A stretch of 53,748 bases of DNA, taken from positions 1 through 53,748 of the IMG/VR virus record IMGVR_UViG_3300025781_000013. The stretch is one strand, 5' to 3'. The translations under genes were made by a program, and so were the position numbers. The notes below the pieces were generated by a model that saw only the letters and a list, made by a program, of their open reading frames with translations, ran no database searches and was not told the DNA's origin. Source of the stretch: a virus. Shown here one piece after another: positions 47,278-53,495 of the stretch (the first letter of the stretch is position 1; the number at the start of each line of letters is the position of its first letter).

Positions 47278-47521
47278 TTTTTCTTTCTGTTTTCAAAAGG
47301 TCCCACATCAGGGTTGGATCTGTGCGAGGCACCACAGCAATGGGTCGGATCCAACCACGCTCCAGTGCCTGCGCTATGATGATAGCATAAGAGTGTGGAC
47401 ATTCACCGTCGATTTCTATACTGGCACGATTGGTCATGATCAGGTCGTTGTGCATTTGGAAACTGACGTCACCGGGCCCAATGCGTACCCAGGGATCCTG
47501 GTTGATAACAACATTGGTCAT
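47261..47521 (-). CDS. Hypothetical protein (86 aa)
   Basis: MTNVVINQDPWVRIGPGDVSF is a strand-rich start, followed by a helix containing PHSYAIIIAQALERGWIRP. The rest is mixed. It overlaps the preceding gene (47518) by 4 bp and the following 53-aa gene by 17 bp, consistent with a small-gene operon. No family recognised; cytoplasmic. Confidence 0.6.
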   Translation of the reverse strand: MTNVVINQDPWVRIGPGDVSFQMHNDLIMTNRASIEIDGECPHSYAIIIAQALERGWIRPIAVVPRTDPTLMWDLLKTERKNEDKV

Positions 47522-47826
47522 ATCGCCACTATCTCCATCGAGCCCATACCGTTTTCTTCTAACTGTCTCTTGTAGGTTTCGAACACATCACTGGTATAGG
47601 CGCTCATGCCTTCGGCACCTTTGTAGCACTTATAGACCGAACCAGATGATCCAACCACATCATAGTAGTCACCTTGATCGATAACCTTTTCTATACCCGA
47701 GTTCATCCTCCAGCTGTCTGAACCGGCATATCCGCCGTACCACGATGCCAGGACCTTGCGTATGCGCCCGTGTTTGGCACTGTTGATTTCTACTACGACC
47801 CAACGGTCTGGTGTATATTCGCTCAT
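47518..47826 (-). CDS. Hypothetical protein (102 aa)
   Basis: DRWVVVEINSAKHGRIRKVLASWYGGY and DSWRMNSGIEKVI give a beta-rich first half, SSGSVYKCYKGAEGMSAYT a loop, and the end is a helix with YKRQLEENG. I recall similar small proteins from phage genomes, but not a name or role. No membrane segment. Its stop overlaps the next start. Confidence 0.6.
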   Translation of the reverse strand: MSEYTPDRWVVVEINSAKHGRIRKVLASWYGGYAGSDSWRMNSGIEKVIDQGDYYDVVGSSGSVYKCYKGAEGMSAYTSDVFETYKRQLEENGMGSMEIVAI

Positions 47827-47839
47827 CGCTGTCTCCGGT

Positions 47840-48208
47840 TCAATTCAATATGAAAATAGCAGATGCTACACCCAACCCTATACTTAAACCAATCGGACTG
47901 GTGGCAAACAGTATCTGAATTAGATTGTTCACAGCCGCACCTGTCCAAACTGCCGAAGCATAACGCTTGATATCTTTTGCTTGTTGGTCGGGAACAGCAC
48001 CTGATTCGGTCACTGCAAATACAGCTACCTTACCTAGCACAGCGCCTGCAAGACCAAGCGGATTCAGTTCAGTGGCACCATGTGCCAGGGCTATGGCAGT
48101 GGTGGCAGTGTCAGCCACTACGGCTTCGGTCATGGTGGGAGGTCTGACTCCTGTGGTACTGCATGCAGTCAAAGTGACCAGTGCCAGTGCAATCAATATG
48201 TTTTTCAT
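47840..48208 (-). CDS. Small lipoprotein with hydrophobic C-terminus (122 aa)
   Basis: The N-terminus MKNILIALALVTLTAC is a lipoprotein signal peptide with lipobox LTAC (Cys at 16). The mature part has a DTATTAIALAHGATELNPLG segment and two hydrophobic stretches (about 51-66 and 95-119). It would sit in the host envelope and could affect superinfection or lysis, but nothing in sequence shows which. It starts inside the end of the 48205 gene (4 bp overlap). A host-like origin is possible. Confidence 0.65.
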   Translation of the reverse strand: MKNILIALALVTLTACSTTGVRPPTMTEAVVADTATTAIALAHGATELNPLGLAGAVLGKVAVFAVTESGAVPDQQAKDIKRYASAVWTGAAVNNLIQILFATSPIGLSIGLGVASAIFILN

Positions 48209-48417
48209 GATACCTCTGTTTTTGTGATGTGTACAACACAGGCCGGAGTCATAGCAGGCTCCGCCCAGTTACGCAGAGCACCCGAGTTAACTCGGCTGGC
48301 ATTGCCTTCAACCGGACCCGCCAAGGCGCCACGCTGGACTGCGTTGTAGTAGATGCTGTTGTGTCCTGGATATACGGACCAATTTGGATACCAAAAGTTT
48401 ACAGGATTAATCTTCAT
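48205..48417 (-). CDS. Hypothetical protein from a predicted leaderless mRNA (70 aa)
   Basis: A Pro/Asn/Tyr-rich, polar protein starting MKINPVNFWYPNW. No ribosome-binding site is seen before ATG 48417; instead a perfect -10 ends 6 nt upstream, so translation from a leaderless mRNA is predicted. No later Met gives a sensible alternative start. It is followed by a 4-bp overlap with the lipoprotein gene. Family unknown. Confidence 0.6.
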   Translation of the reverse strand: MKINPVNFWYPNWSVYPGHNSIYYNAVQRGALAGPVEGNASRVNSGALRNWAEPAMTPACVVHITKTEVS

Positions 48418-48423
48418 AGTATT

Positions 48424-48452
48424 ATTATAACAGATTTTTTATTCTCGGTCAA
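48424..48452 (-). promoter_or_regulatory. Sigma70-type promoter TTGACC-N17-TATAAT
   Basis: -35 TTGACC at 48452-48447 (minus strand), 17-nt spacer, -10 TATAAT at 48429-48424. The expected transcription start is at or next to ATG 48417. The -35 lies in the last codons of the upstream gene (48439-48639). It would drive the 48205 gene and the downstream operon. Confidence 0.8.
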
Positions 48453-48639
48453 ACCAGGTGTCAAAGTGTTTTTCTAGCAATTCAGCGGCATCGTCGTAGC
48501 CGTTGGATCGTAGCTCACGGGCACATTCTTGTACTACACCAAACCCATAACGCACACTCTGCTGGTGCCATAATGGACTATGATGTATACCAAAGTGTGT
48601 GTCGTTGGCTATTTGATTTATTTTCTTGTTGCTCTTCAT
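48439..48639 (-). CDS. Hypothetical protein (66 aa)
   Basis: A helical protein: FGIHHSPLWHQQSVRYGFGVVQ in the middle and YDDAAELLEKHFDTWFDRE at the end. It shares no obvious family with its neighbours. ATG 48639 follows the GGAG-7-ATG cassette and overlaps the previous stop (ATGA). Its C-terminal codons contain the -35 element for the next promoter. Confidence 0.6.
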   Translation of the reverse strand: MKSNKKINQIANDTHFGIHHSPLWHQQSVRYGFGVVQECARELRSNGYDDAAELLEKHFDTWFDRE

Positions 48640-48857
48640 AGGTCAACTCCAAAAAATTCCTTACGAAGTTTTCGTTCTTCATCGAGATCAATACGATCAA
48701 TACCTACATTAAAACGATGGCGAATTTTACTCCAGCGTAATCTCACTTGCCATGATCCTAGCCTTAGTATCCCACCTATACTATGGGTGCTACCGAGTGG
48801 ATACAAGTTTAAACCTTGACGATATCTGCAGAAATCATCTTTCATAATATAGATCAT
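48636..48857 (-). CDS. Small protein, paralogue of the 52777 gene (73 aa)
   Basis: MIYIMKDDFCRYRQGLNLYPLG at the start matches the pattern of the 52-aa protein at 52777 (MIHI, then VRTGFNFYPL), so the two are related. The rest is basic and aromatic (RLRWSKIRHRFN), ending in an acidic-basic helix and FFGVDL. The last codons carry the GGAG cassette used by the next gene. ATG 48857 overlaps the previous stop. Confidence 0.6.
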   Translation of the reverse strand: MIYIMKDDFCRYRQGLNLYPLGSTHSIGGILRLGSWQVRLRWSKIRHRFNVGIDRIDLDEERKLRKEFFGVDL

Positions 48858-49063
48858 TTGTTAACTCCGAACTGTTGTCGAATCAAATCCCATGCTTGTC
48901 CTCTGCTGATCATGTCTCGCAACATTGGACGCAATGCCACACCACATTCTCGCACAATCAGGTCGGCGAATTGATCCAATTCAGCATCAGTAAATACCCA
49001 AACAGGAGACGCTATGTTTTCTACAATACATTCCAATGCCAAATCTCTAATTCGTTCGTTCAT
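48854..49063 (-). CDS. MNERIRELA/FAELIVREC family member (69 aa)
   Basis: Starts MNERIRDLALECIV and has FADLIVRECGV (33-43), then the end IRQQFGVNK. It belongs to the paralogous family of this region (see 49515, 51403, 51674, 52095, 52301, 52932, 53550). A conserved Cys follows REL/VRE in most members. No known domain; probably alpha-helical. The final codons supply the GGAG site of the next gene. Confidence 0.65.
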   Translation of the reverse strand: MNERIRDLALECIVENIASPVWVFTDAELDQFADLIVRECGVALRPMLRDMISRGQAWDLIRQQFGVNK

Positions 49064-49066
49064 TGT

Positions 49067-49255
49067 TCACTCGCTTTCTAAAGGTACATCACGCCATTCA
49101 CCGCCCTCAATAGGGATCCAACTAGAATTGTCTGATAATATTTGATAATTCCACCACTGTTGAAGTATTTTTACTTTGTAACCTGCCTCAACATCATGGA
49201 TAGGGATTACTCTTTCAACAAAACGTAATCTATTTGTTGGTGCAATTGTTCTCAT
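49067..49255 (-). CDS. Hypothetical protein with WRDVPLE end (62 aa)
   Basis: MRTIAPTNRLRFVERVIP, then KVKILQQWW and EWRDVPLESE. I recognise this pattern from small phage proteins with a Trp-rich beta core, without a known function. It overlaps the upstream gene by 4 bp and is 3 bp before the next start. Cytoplasmic, no membrane segment. Confidence 0.6.
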   Translation of the reverse strand: MRTIAPTNRLRFVERVIPIHDVEAGYKVKILQQWWNYQILSDNSSWIPIEGGEWRDVPLESE

Positions 49256-49518
49256 TTCTCATTCGCTTCACTTAAAGTTTTTACTATCTCAGACCATTTA
49301 GCATATTCTTCATGGTATCCATGGTTTTTTTGAGTGACTTCATCAGCACATCCACCCCATCCAAGTGCGTCTAAAACTGCTTCAGCATATTCAAGTCGTG
49401 TTGCCTTTAATTGTTTAATTTCACTTTTCAAAATCAAAACACAGGTGGCACATTCTGCATTACAGCCTGGTTCAATAGAATCTCCACAACTACAATATAC
49501 TCTTTTATTCTCACTCAT
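49252..49518 (-). CDS. Small Cys-rich, possible zinc-binding protein (88 aa)
   Basis: The first 30 residues hold five cysteines (YCSCGDS and CNAECATC), which could bind Zn. A helix-rich part follows (LKSEIKQLKATRLEYAEAVLDAL), and the end, HEEYAKWSEIVKTLSEANEK, is also helical. It could be a small nucleic-acid- or protein-binding factor. Translation is coupled on both sides by 4-bp overlaps. Family not recognised. Confidence 0.55.
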   Translation of the reverse strand: MSENKRVYCSCGDSIEPGCNAECATCVLILKSEIKQLKATRLEYAEAVLDALGWGGCADEVTQKNHGYHEEYAKWSEIVKTLSEANEK

Positions 49519-49745
49519 TCTTCACTCGCTTTCTTTAACTGTCCAATATCTGACTGTAAATTGTTTGCGTCAATAATTTGTTTAATTAATTCTATACTAT
49601 CTGATTGTCCACGGTAGTAATCATCACGTTTTCCTCTACTCATATGGTCTTGTATAGTATCAACACATTCTTGAATAATCAACTCAGCGAACTGTTCAAC
49701 ATCGAGATCTAATGTTCCGTAGTCGGTCCATCCACTTCGTTGCAT
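49515..49745 (-). CDS. MNERIRELA/FAELIVREC family member with altered start (76 aa)
   Basis: Starting at ATG 49745 it gives MQRSGWTDYG, then VEQFAELIIQEC. Upstream in frame lies INEKIKELARQAGADV, the family N-terminus, but its first codon is ATA (49793-49791) instead of ATG. The stop of the gene before it reads TGATAAAC where a TGATGAAC overlap would be expected, so the start codon seems to have mutated. Translation may use ATA, the CTG before it, or ATG 49745. The end is KKASEE. Confidence 0.55.
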   Translation of the reverse strand: MQRSGWTDYGTLDLDVEQFAELIIQECVDTIQDHMSRGKRDDYYRGQSDSIELIKQIIDANNLQSDIGQLKKASEE

Positions 49746-49792
49746 TACATCTGCCCCGGCTTGCCTGGCAAGTTCTTTGATCTTCTCGTTTA

Positions 49793-50134
49793 TCAGAATG
49801 GCAAGTCCTCTTCGGTATCGTGCGTGTCTTTCAGCGTCTGCATCAACCCTTGGTTACGCATATCCTGTTCCTTCCTGGCACGTTTTTCATCATCGCTGAG
49901 ATTGATCAATTGGTCATACATTCTGGCCCAATGCACTCCCTTGACCCAACATTCCAGATCTTCTAGAGTGCCAGTGAACAACGCAGCGGATTGACTGTAC
50001 CCAGGCAAGCGGTCGTCCTCCTTGGCCACAACCTTTATTCGATCATTATGATTGGCTGAGATAAGTTTGCAACCCAATCGATCTATCTTGTCTTCCAATA
50101 TCCTAATTCGATCAATGATGCCCCATCCGCTCAT
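49793..50134 (-). CDS. Conserved phage protein (113 aa)
   Basis: MSGWGIIDRIRILEDKIDRLG is a helical start. Then come RLPGYSQSAALFTGTLEDLECWVKGVHWARMYDQLI and DDEKRARKEQDMRNQGL (about 83-99). The WA-MYD and KKARKEQDxRN parts are a pattern I know from T4-like phages of aquatic bacteria, with no function assigned. The stop lies at the start of the altered family gene. It overlaps the upstream gene by 4 bp. Confidence 0.65.
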   Translation of the reverse strand: MSGWGIIDRIRILEDKIDRLGCKLISANHNDRIKVVAKEDDRLPGYSQSAALFTGTLEDLECWVKGVHWARMYDQLINLSDDEKRARKEQDMRNQGLMQTLKDTHDTEEDLPF

Positions 50135-50355
50135 GCTATTTTCCCCAGTTTTTGATAGATCAACTGATCCAGTTCGGACTGATAGGGCAACCCCATTCGG
50201 CGCCGTTCATAGATTGTGGTCAGCAATTCGAGGCCCTCGATGGGCAACTCCAACAGGTTGCGATGTCGCATTTCTTCAATGATATCCTCGTCATCCACGT
50301 CTTCCAAGTCAATGTCAACGTCGATTTCTTTGTAAACTGTGGTGATCCTGGTCAT
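50131..50355 (-). CDS. Small acidic protein (74 aa)
   Basis: The first third is a very acidic strand (VDIDLEDVDDEDIIEEM), followed by a helix with LLELPIEGLELLTTIYERRRMGLP and a short tail. Highly charged small proteins like this are common in phage early regions, often as regulators or mimics of nucleic acid, but nothing here proves a role. ATG overlaps the preceding stop by 4 bp. Confidence 0.55.
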   Translation of the reverse strand: MTRITTVYKEIDVDIDLEDVDDEDIIEEMRHRNLLELPIEGLELLTTIYERRRMGLPYQSELDQLIYQKLGKIA

Positions 50356-50669
50356 TTGCCTGCTCTCAAGTCGTTGTAAAAGTTGCGGAGATTTGGAGGT
50401 AACCGGTCCTCGGGGTACACACTGAAACGATGTAGTACGATGGCACGCACAGCATCTTTATGATCCCGATCCGCATTGACGTAATCCATTTGGAGATTTT
50501 CCAAATCACGGATCATTCCATCGTTGTACTGCTCGCTTTGTTTGAACACTTCGTTGTCCACAGCACGATATCGAGGCGCAAAGTATTGATAAGACCAAAA
50601 GCTACCAAACATAGCGACAATAACAAATGCGATCCATCCTACCACAACAGCTGAAATTTCTTTAAACAT
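50352..50669 (-). CDS. Small single-pass membrane protein (105 aa)
   Basis: One N-terminal membrane segment (residues 7-26, VVVGWIAFVIVAMFGSFWSY) followed by a soluble, helical, charged part (QSEQYNDGMIRDLENLQMDYV and KDAVRAIVLHRFSVYPEDRLP). I recall similar proteins in phages and bacteria with unknown role. The segment plus coiled-like part would allow a location at the inner membrane facing the periplasm. AAGG lies upstream of ATG 50669. Confidence 0.6.
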   Translation of the reverse strand: MFKEISAVVVGWIAFVIVAMFGSFWSYQYFAPRYRAVDNEVFKQSEQYNDGMIRDLENLQMDYVNADRDHKDAVRAIVLHRFSVYPEDRLPPNLRNFYNDLRAGK

Positions 50670-50688
50670 ATCGACCTTTCTTGTAAAA

Positions 50689-51174
50689 TTATTGTAATGC
50701 GATTGGGCTTACGATAATACGTGGCTCAACATAAATTGGTTTGGCTTTGCCGTCTTTGTGATCCACACACAGGACCCAAGTACCTTCAGCTGACGCTGGG
50801 CTATACAATCCGTTTGGATCGGCTTGTGGCAATGTACCATATCCGTGTGCATCACTGTAGACACGCTGTGGATTGGTGTACTGTGTGGCATAAGGCAAGC
50901 CATAGCCAACTGAGTCACACAATTTGGTCAATTGGTTATTCATACCAACCAGGTAAGTTGTAGTAGGAACACTACGGTCACGCAGTTCAAGAATATCTTT
51001 GAACATGCGCTTTTCAGCAAAGTTAGTGATTGCCGGCATACCAACTGACTGTACAGCCTGTAGGCTCATTTCTTCCTGCTTACGGCGCTCGATCTGAGTT
51101 GAACTTTCTGATTGTGGGCCACAGGCTGTTAGACCTAGCGTGCTTGCTGCTACTGCCAATAATAGTCGTTTCAT
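50689..51174 (-). CDS. Lipoprotein, conserved phage/bacterial family (161 aa)
   Basis: Signal peptide with lipobox LTAC (Cys at 18). Then QIERRKQEEMSLQAVQSVGMPAI, KDILELRDRSVPTTTYL, DSVGYGLPYATQYTNP, and DPNGLYSPASAEGTW. I recognise this as a small lipoprotein carried by many phages and some bacteria, without a known function. It would face the periplasm or outer surface and might be involved in superinfection control. AAGGA precedes ATG 51174. No membrane segment beyond the signal. Confidence 0.75.
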   Translation of the reverse strand: MKRLLLAVAASTLGLTACGPQSESSTQIERRKQEEMSLQAVQSVGMPAITNFAEKRMFKDILELRDRSVPTTTYLVGMNNQLTKLCDSVGYGLPYATQYTNPQRVYSDAHGYGTLPQADPNGLYSPASAEGTWVLCVDHKDGKAKPIYVEPRIIVSPIALQ

Positions 51175-51190
51175 TTAGATTCCTTATTAA

Positions 51191-51406
51191 TTAATTGTTG
51201 TTGGATTCGTTGGTTGATTTTGTTATTTCTTCATAACAAGGTACACATACTGTATTATTGTCGCCTGGTCCACCCATACCTGATATCGGATCTCGGCATT
51301 TTCCGCAAAGCATCATAGCCGCCGTAGTAATAAAACCTGTTTTTTGAATAATTGGTTCCCAAACATCTTTTGCAATTTTGCGATACCCTAAAATCTCATC
51401 AGTCAT
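51191..51406 (-). CDS. Small zinc-ribbon-like protein (71 aa)
   Basis: Two CxxC pairs, CGKC (34-37) and CVPC (54-57), spaced as in zinc ribbons, with GPGDNNTV between them. The N-terminus is MTDEILGYRKIAKDVWEPI, predicted helical; the end is polar (TNESNNN). Such proteins often bind nucleic acid or act as transcription adaptors; this is inference. ATG 51406 overlaps the previous gene's stop and follows the GGAG-7-ATG cassette. Confidence 0.6.
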   Translation of the reverse strand: MTDEILGYRKIAKDVWEPIIQKTGFITTAAMMLCGKCRDPISGMGGPGDNNTVCVPCYEEITKSTNESNNN

Positions 51407-51662
51407 TCTTCAACTCCAAAATGTTGTTTAATCTGTTGTGCCATATTCCAATACTCTGGTCTAATACCTGTTTGGCTGGGAGCAAAATCAACCCAGTCTG
51501 TTCCTTTTGATATAATCTGCTCAGCACATTCTTGAACTATCAACTGGGCGAACCGTTCTAATTCTTCATCAGTGCCGATCCATACGGTGCCCGAGCAATC
51601 TCTGGTCGTCTGTCATAATCTATCCCAGCCTGTTCAGCAAGTGGTCGAATTCGTTCGTTCAT
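51403..51662 (-). pseudogene. Frameshifted MNERIRELA/FAELIVREC family member
   Basis: From ATG 51662 the frame reads MNERIRPLAEQAGIDYDRRPE, then stops at 51558 (34 aa). A different frame continues after about 51600 with VWIGTDEELERFAQLIVQEC and ends HFGVEE at 51403. Both halves match the family, so one nucleotide appears missing (or two added) between about 51590 and 51625. It could be a pseudogene, an assembly error or a programmed shift. A longer in-frame start at ATG 51677 (GGAG cassette) adds MKGKE. Confidence 0.7.
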
Positions 51663-51673
51663 TTCTTTTCCTT

Positions 51674-51928
51674 TCATTGTTTCTCTCCAAAATGTTCTTT
51701 AATTTTTGCCATTAGGTTAATAATCTCGCCCTTCTTGCCCACCCTGATACCTATGTCACGGGGGCTTTCGTCTGCAACGGCGGGTTCATTATTTAAATCA
51801 TACCATTGTTGTTGTAGCAATTTGATATGCTCTCTAACAATCAACTCGGCTAATTTGTTGGCACGGGCTGCCATTTCAGGTGCCGCATAACCGGCTTGAA
51901 GCATGAGTTCTTTAATCTTCTCGTTCAT
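51674..51928 (-). CDS. MNERIRELA/FAELIVREC family member (84 aa)
   Basis: MNEKIKELMLQAGYAAPEM starts it, and MAARANKLAELIVREHIKLLQQQW is the family helix pair, with His in place of the usual Cys. DIGIRVGKKGEIINLMAKIKEHFGEKQ is the C-terminal helix. It is longer in the middle than its paralogues (NNEPAVADESPRD). Its stop overlaps an in-frame ATG (51677) of the frameshifted gene and is preceded by GGAG at the conserved spacing. Confidence 0.65.
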   Translation of the reverse strand: MNEKIKELMLQAGYAAPEMAARANKLAELIVREHIKLLQQQWYDLNNEPAVADESPRDIGIRVGKKGEIINLMAKIKEHFGEKQ

Positions 51929-52095
51929 TTCAATATTTCCATAATCGTTATAATGCTGTGTAAACTAAAATACAATGCTAAAGCCCAAAAAATACTCGAC
52001 CGATACCAAGGCACATATTCAATATTCAACAGCTGACACACTTCTCGTTCATTCATTTTGCTTACATCAATGTAATGCACTTTTATTCCATTCAT
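51925..52095 (-). CDS. Small membrane protein (56 aa)
   Basis: ATG 52095 overlaps the stop of the upstream gene (TAATG) and follows GGAG by 7 nt. Residues about 34-55 (SIFWALALYFSLHSIITIMEI) form a single likely membrane helix; the first 33 are polar. The N-terminus is MNGIKVHYIDVSKMNEREV. The 4-bp overlap with the next gene supports translation. A membrane-acting role, such as a lysis or exclusion accessory, is possible but not shown. Confidence 0.6.
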   Translation of the reverse strand: MNGIKVHYIDVSKMNEREVCQLLNIEYVPWYRSSIFWALALYFSLHSIITIMEILK

Positions 52096-52304
52096 TATTC
52101 AACTCCAAAAAGTGATCTAATATCTTGAGCACAATGCCTAGGTTCTGTTGCAGGAATATCTTGATACCTATCACACAAGTTGGCACATTCCCGAACAATC
52201 AACTCAGCGAACTTTTCTTTATTGAAATTATCATAACTTACTCCCCACTTATGTTCTTCGATAGTAGTGGCTTGCTTAACAAGTTCTCGAATTCGTTCGT
52301 TCAT
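52095..52304 (-). CDS. MNERIRELA/FAELIVREC family member (69 aa)
   Basis: MNERIRELVKQATTIEEHKW, then FNKEKFAELIVRECANLCDRY, ending DIRSLFGVE. The core Cys in VREC is present, with a second Cys after it. The protein is short between the two helices. ATG 52304 follows GGAG by 7 nt and overlaps the previous stop. Unknown function; alpha-helical. Confidence 0.68.
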   Translation of the reverse strand: MNERIRELVKQATTIEEHKWGVSYDNFNKEKFAELIVRECANLCDRYQDIPATEPRHCAQDIRSLFGVE

Positions 52305-52543
52305 TCTTTAACTCCGAAATGTTGTTTAATCGTAGCAGAACATTCTCGCAACAATTCTGATTCGTGGACATATCTACTGACTTCAATCTTGTTTTCTACA
52401 ATACCAGCACATTCCCTAACAATCAACTCGGCGAACTTTTCTTCATTCAATACATAAATGTAATGACTTTCACCTTCTCTGGCACGGTAATCAAATTTCT
52501 TTTCTCTAGCCTGTTCAGCAAGTAGTTTAATTTGTTCGTTCAT
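52301..52543 (-). CDS. MNERIRELA/FAELIVREC family member (80 aa)
   Basis: MNEQIKLLAEQAREKKFDYRA, then YIYVLNEEKFAELIVRECAG and SATIKQHFGVKE at the end. It has a YIYVLNEEK strand before the family helix. ATG 52543 is preceded by AAGGA at 8 nt, not the GGAG-7 cassette. Its own stop region supplies GGAG for the next gene. Function unknown. Confidence 0.68.
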   Translation of the reverse strand: MNEQIKLLAEQAREKKFDYRAREGESHYIYVLNEEKFAELIVRECAGIVENKIEVSRYVHESELLRECSATIKQHFGVKE

Positions 52544-52554
52544 TCTTTTAATCC

Positions 52555-52773
52555 TTACATATAATAAGGTTTGGGACTACGATACACTTCAACAGTATCT
52601 AACATATTCTTGGCACGTTCAATTGCCAATTCTTTTGCTCTTTCATCAGGAAGATGCTCAGACACTCTATAACATTCCGCAAATTTCCAAAACAGAAAAT
52701 TCTTATATTGTACGTTATATTCTTTCAAGTGTGCGTCATACACAACTCGTGTTTGTAAAAATAGTTTTTTCAT
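52555..52773 (-). CDS. Hypothetical protein (72 aa)
   Basis: KEYNVQYKNFLFWKFAECYRV and a helix with RAKELAIERAKNMLDTVEVYR. It has FAEC near the family motif, so a distant link to the MNERIRELA proteins is possible but not convincing. ATG 52773 follows the GGAG-7-ATG cassette. Cytoplasmic, charged, no motif that I know. Confidence 0.55.
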   Translation of the reverse strand: MKKLFLQTRVVYDAHLKEYNVQYKNFLFWKFAECYRVSEHLPDERAKELAIERAKNMLDTVEVYRSPKPYYM

Positions 52774-52776
52774 TCT

Positions 52777-52935
52777 TCAACTCCAATATATCTTGAATAC
52801 CCGTTGTAATTTATTATAACGCATATACAACACAGAGTCAAACAACTTAAACACAAATCCAAATTGATTGCTGGCTAATGGATAAAAGTTAAACCCTGTG
52901 CGAACTTGGCCGCCTTCATCTCTAATGTGTATCAT
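52777..52935 (-). CDS. Small protein, paralogue of the 48636 gene (52 aa)
   Basis: MIHIRDEGGQVRTGFNFYPL is similar in layout to the start of the 48636 protein. The second half is hydrophobic and basic (FGFVFKLFDSVLYMRYNKLQ). ATG 52935 overlaps the previous stop (ATGA) and follows the cassette. A promoter (52841-52813) overlaps its coding sequence, so the same DNA has two uses. The end TGGAGTTGAAG carries the cassette in another reading frame. Confidence 0.6.
   Translation of the reverse strand: MIHIRDEGGQVRTGFNFYPLASNQFGFVFKLFDSVLYMRYNKLQRVFKIYWS
52813..52841 (-). promoter_or_regulatory. Sigma70-type promoter TTGACT-N17-TATAAT inside a gene
   Basis: -35 TTGACT (52841-52836), 17-nt spacer, -10 TATAAT (52818-52813) on the minus strand, inside the 52777 gene. 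It would give a leader of about 33 nt before ATG 52773, and that leader includes the GGAG cassette. It probably supplies extra transcript for the 52555 gene and those after it. Confidence 0.7.
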
Positions 52936-53180
52936 TCTTCAACTCCGAAATGTTCTTTAATCTCGTCAATAATATCATTCACATCATTGGGTGGATAGCC
53001 AGGAAAGTTCGCACGGTCTTGAGCAATGTCGATACATTCTCTCACAATCAACTCAGCGAACTTTGTATCATAAGATTCCGAATACACTTTCAATGCTTGT
53101 TCTTTATCTGTGATTTTAATCATAGCATCAAGAGCATGTTTTTTAGCCTGTCTAGCAAGTTCTCGAATTCGTTTGTTCAT
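52932..53180 (-). CDS. MNERIRELA/FAELIVREC family member (82 aa)
   Basis: MNKRIRELARQAKKHALDAMI, then DTKFAELIVRECIDIAQDR and DIIDEIKEHFGVEE at the end. It is among the longer members, with an extra middle helix (TDKEQALKVYSES). It overlaps the upstream gene by 4 bp. It is not preceded by the GGAG cassette, since the gene before it is of a different family. Confidence 0.68.
   Translation of the reverse strand: MNKRIRELARQAKKHALDAMIKITDKEQALKVYSESYDTKFAELIVRECIDIAQDRANFPGYPPNDVNDIIDEIKEHFGVEE
52936..52946 (-). promoter_or_regulatory. Ribosome-binding cassette GGAG-7nt-ATG (representative copy)
   Basis: GGAGTTGAAGAATGA at the end of the 52932 gene: GGAG at 52946-52943 and ATG at 52935, 7 nt apart. 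The same spacing occurs before starts at 48639, 48857, 51406, 51677, 52095, 52304, 52773 and 53464. In six of these the GGAG is encoded by the Gly-Val of a FGV-type C-terminus. Before 52773 the same bases are read in another frame (TGG AGT TGA), so the DNA, not the peptide, is what is conserved there. Confidence 0.75.
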
Positions 53181-53464
53181 TCTGCTGTCTCGTAGGTTTG
53201 TTCAAAGATATCCGCCTTACAGGCATAAAATTCGCCTTGCACACCTTTAATGATCCAATCACCTTCAGTTGCGATATGTTGTACCTTCAAATGGATACCA
53301 TCTTCAAGTGTACCTATCTCTGCTTCGCCTTTGGCGCCTGGGTGACGTTGTTTGCTGAACTTGCCTAATGCACTACCACAAAATTGTTGAAGCTCATGGA
53401 TACCACGCTCGCTGTATTCAAATTGAACAGCTTCGATTACTACTGGTTTCTTTCTAAATTTCAT
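53177..53464 (-). CDS. Conserved phage protein, KKPVVIEAVQF family (95 aa)
   Basis: MKFRKKPVVIEAVQFEYSE at the start, GTLEDGIHLKVQHIATEGDWIIKGVQGEFYACKADIFEQTYE at the end in three motif pieces. This is a well-known small phage protein found in many tailed phages, whose job is unknown. It is beta-rich. It is the first gene after a strong sigma70-type promoter, with GGAG 7 nt upstream of ATG 53464. Confidence 0.85.
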   Translation of the reverse strand: MKFRKKPVVIEAVQFEYSERGIHELQQFCGSALGKFSKQRHPGAKGEAEIGTLEDGIHLKVQHIATEGDWIIKGVQGEFYACKADIFEQTYETAE

Positions 53465-53495
53465 TTGCCAACTCCTTATTGCTTACTATACTACT

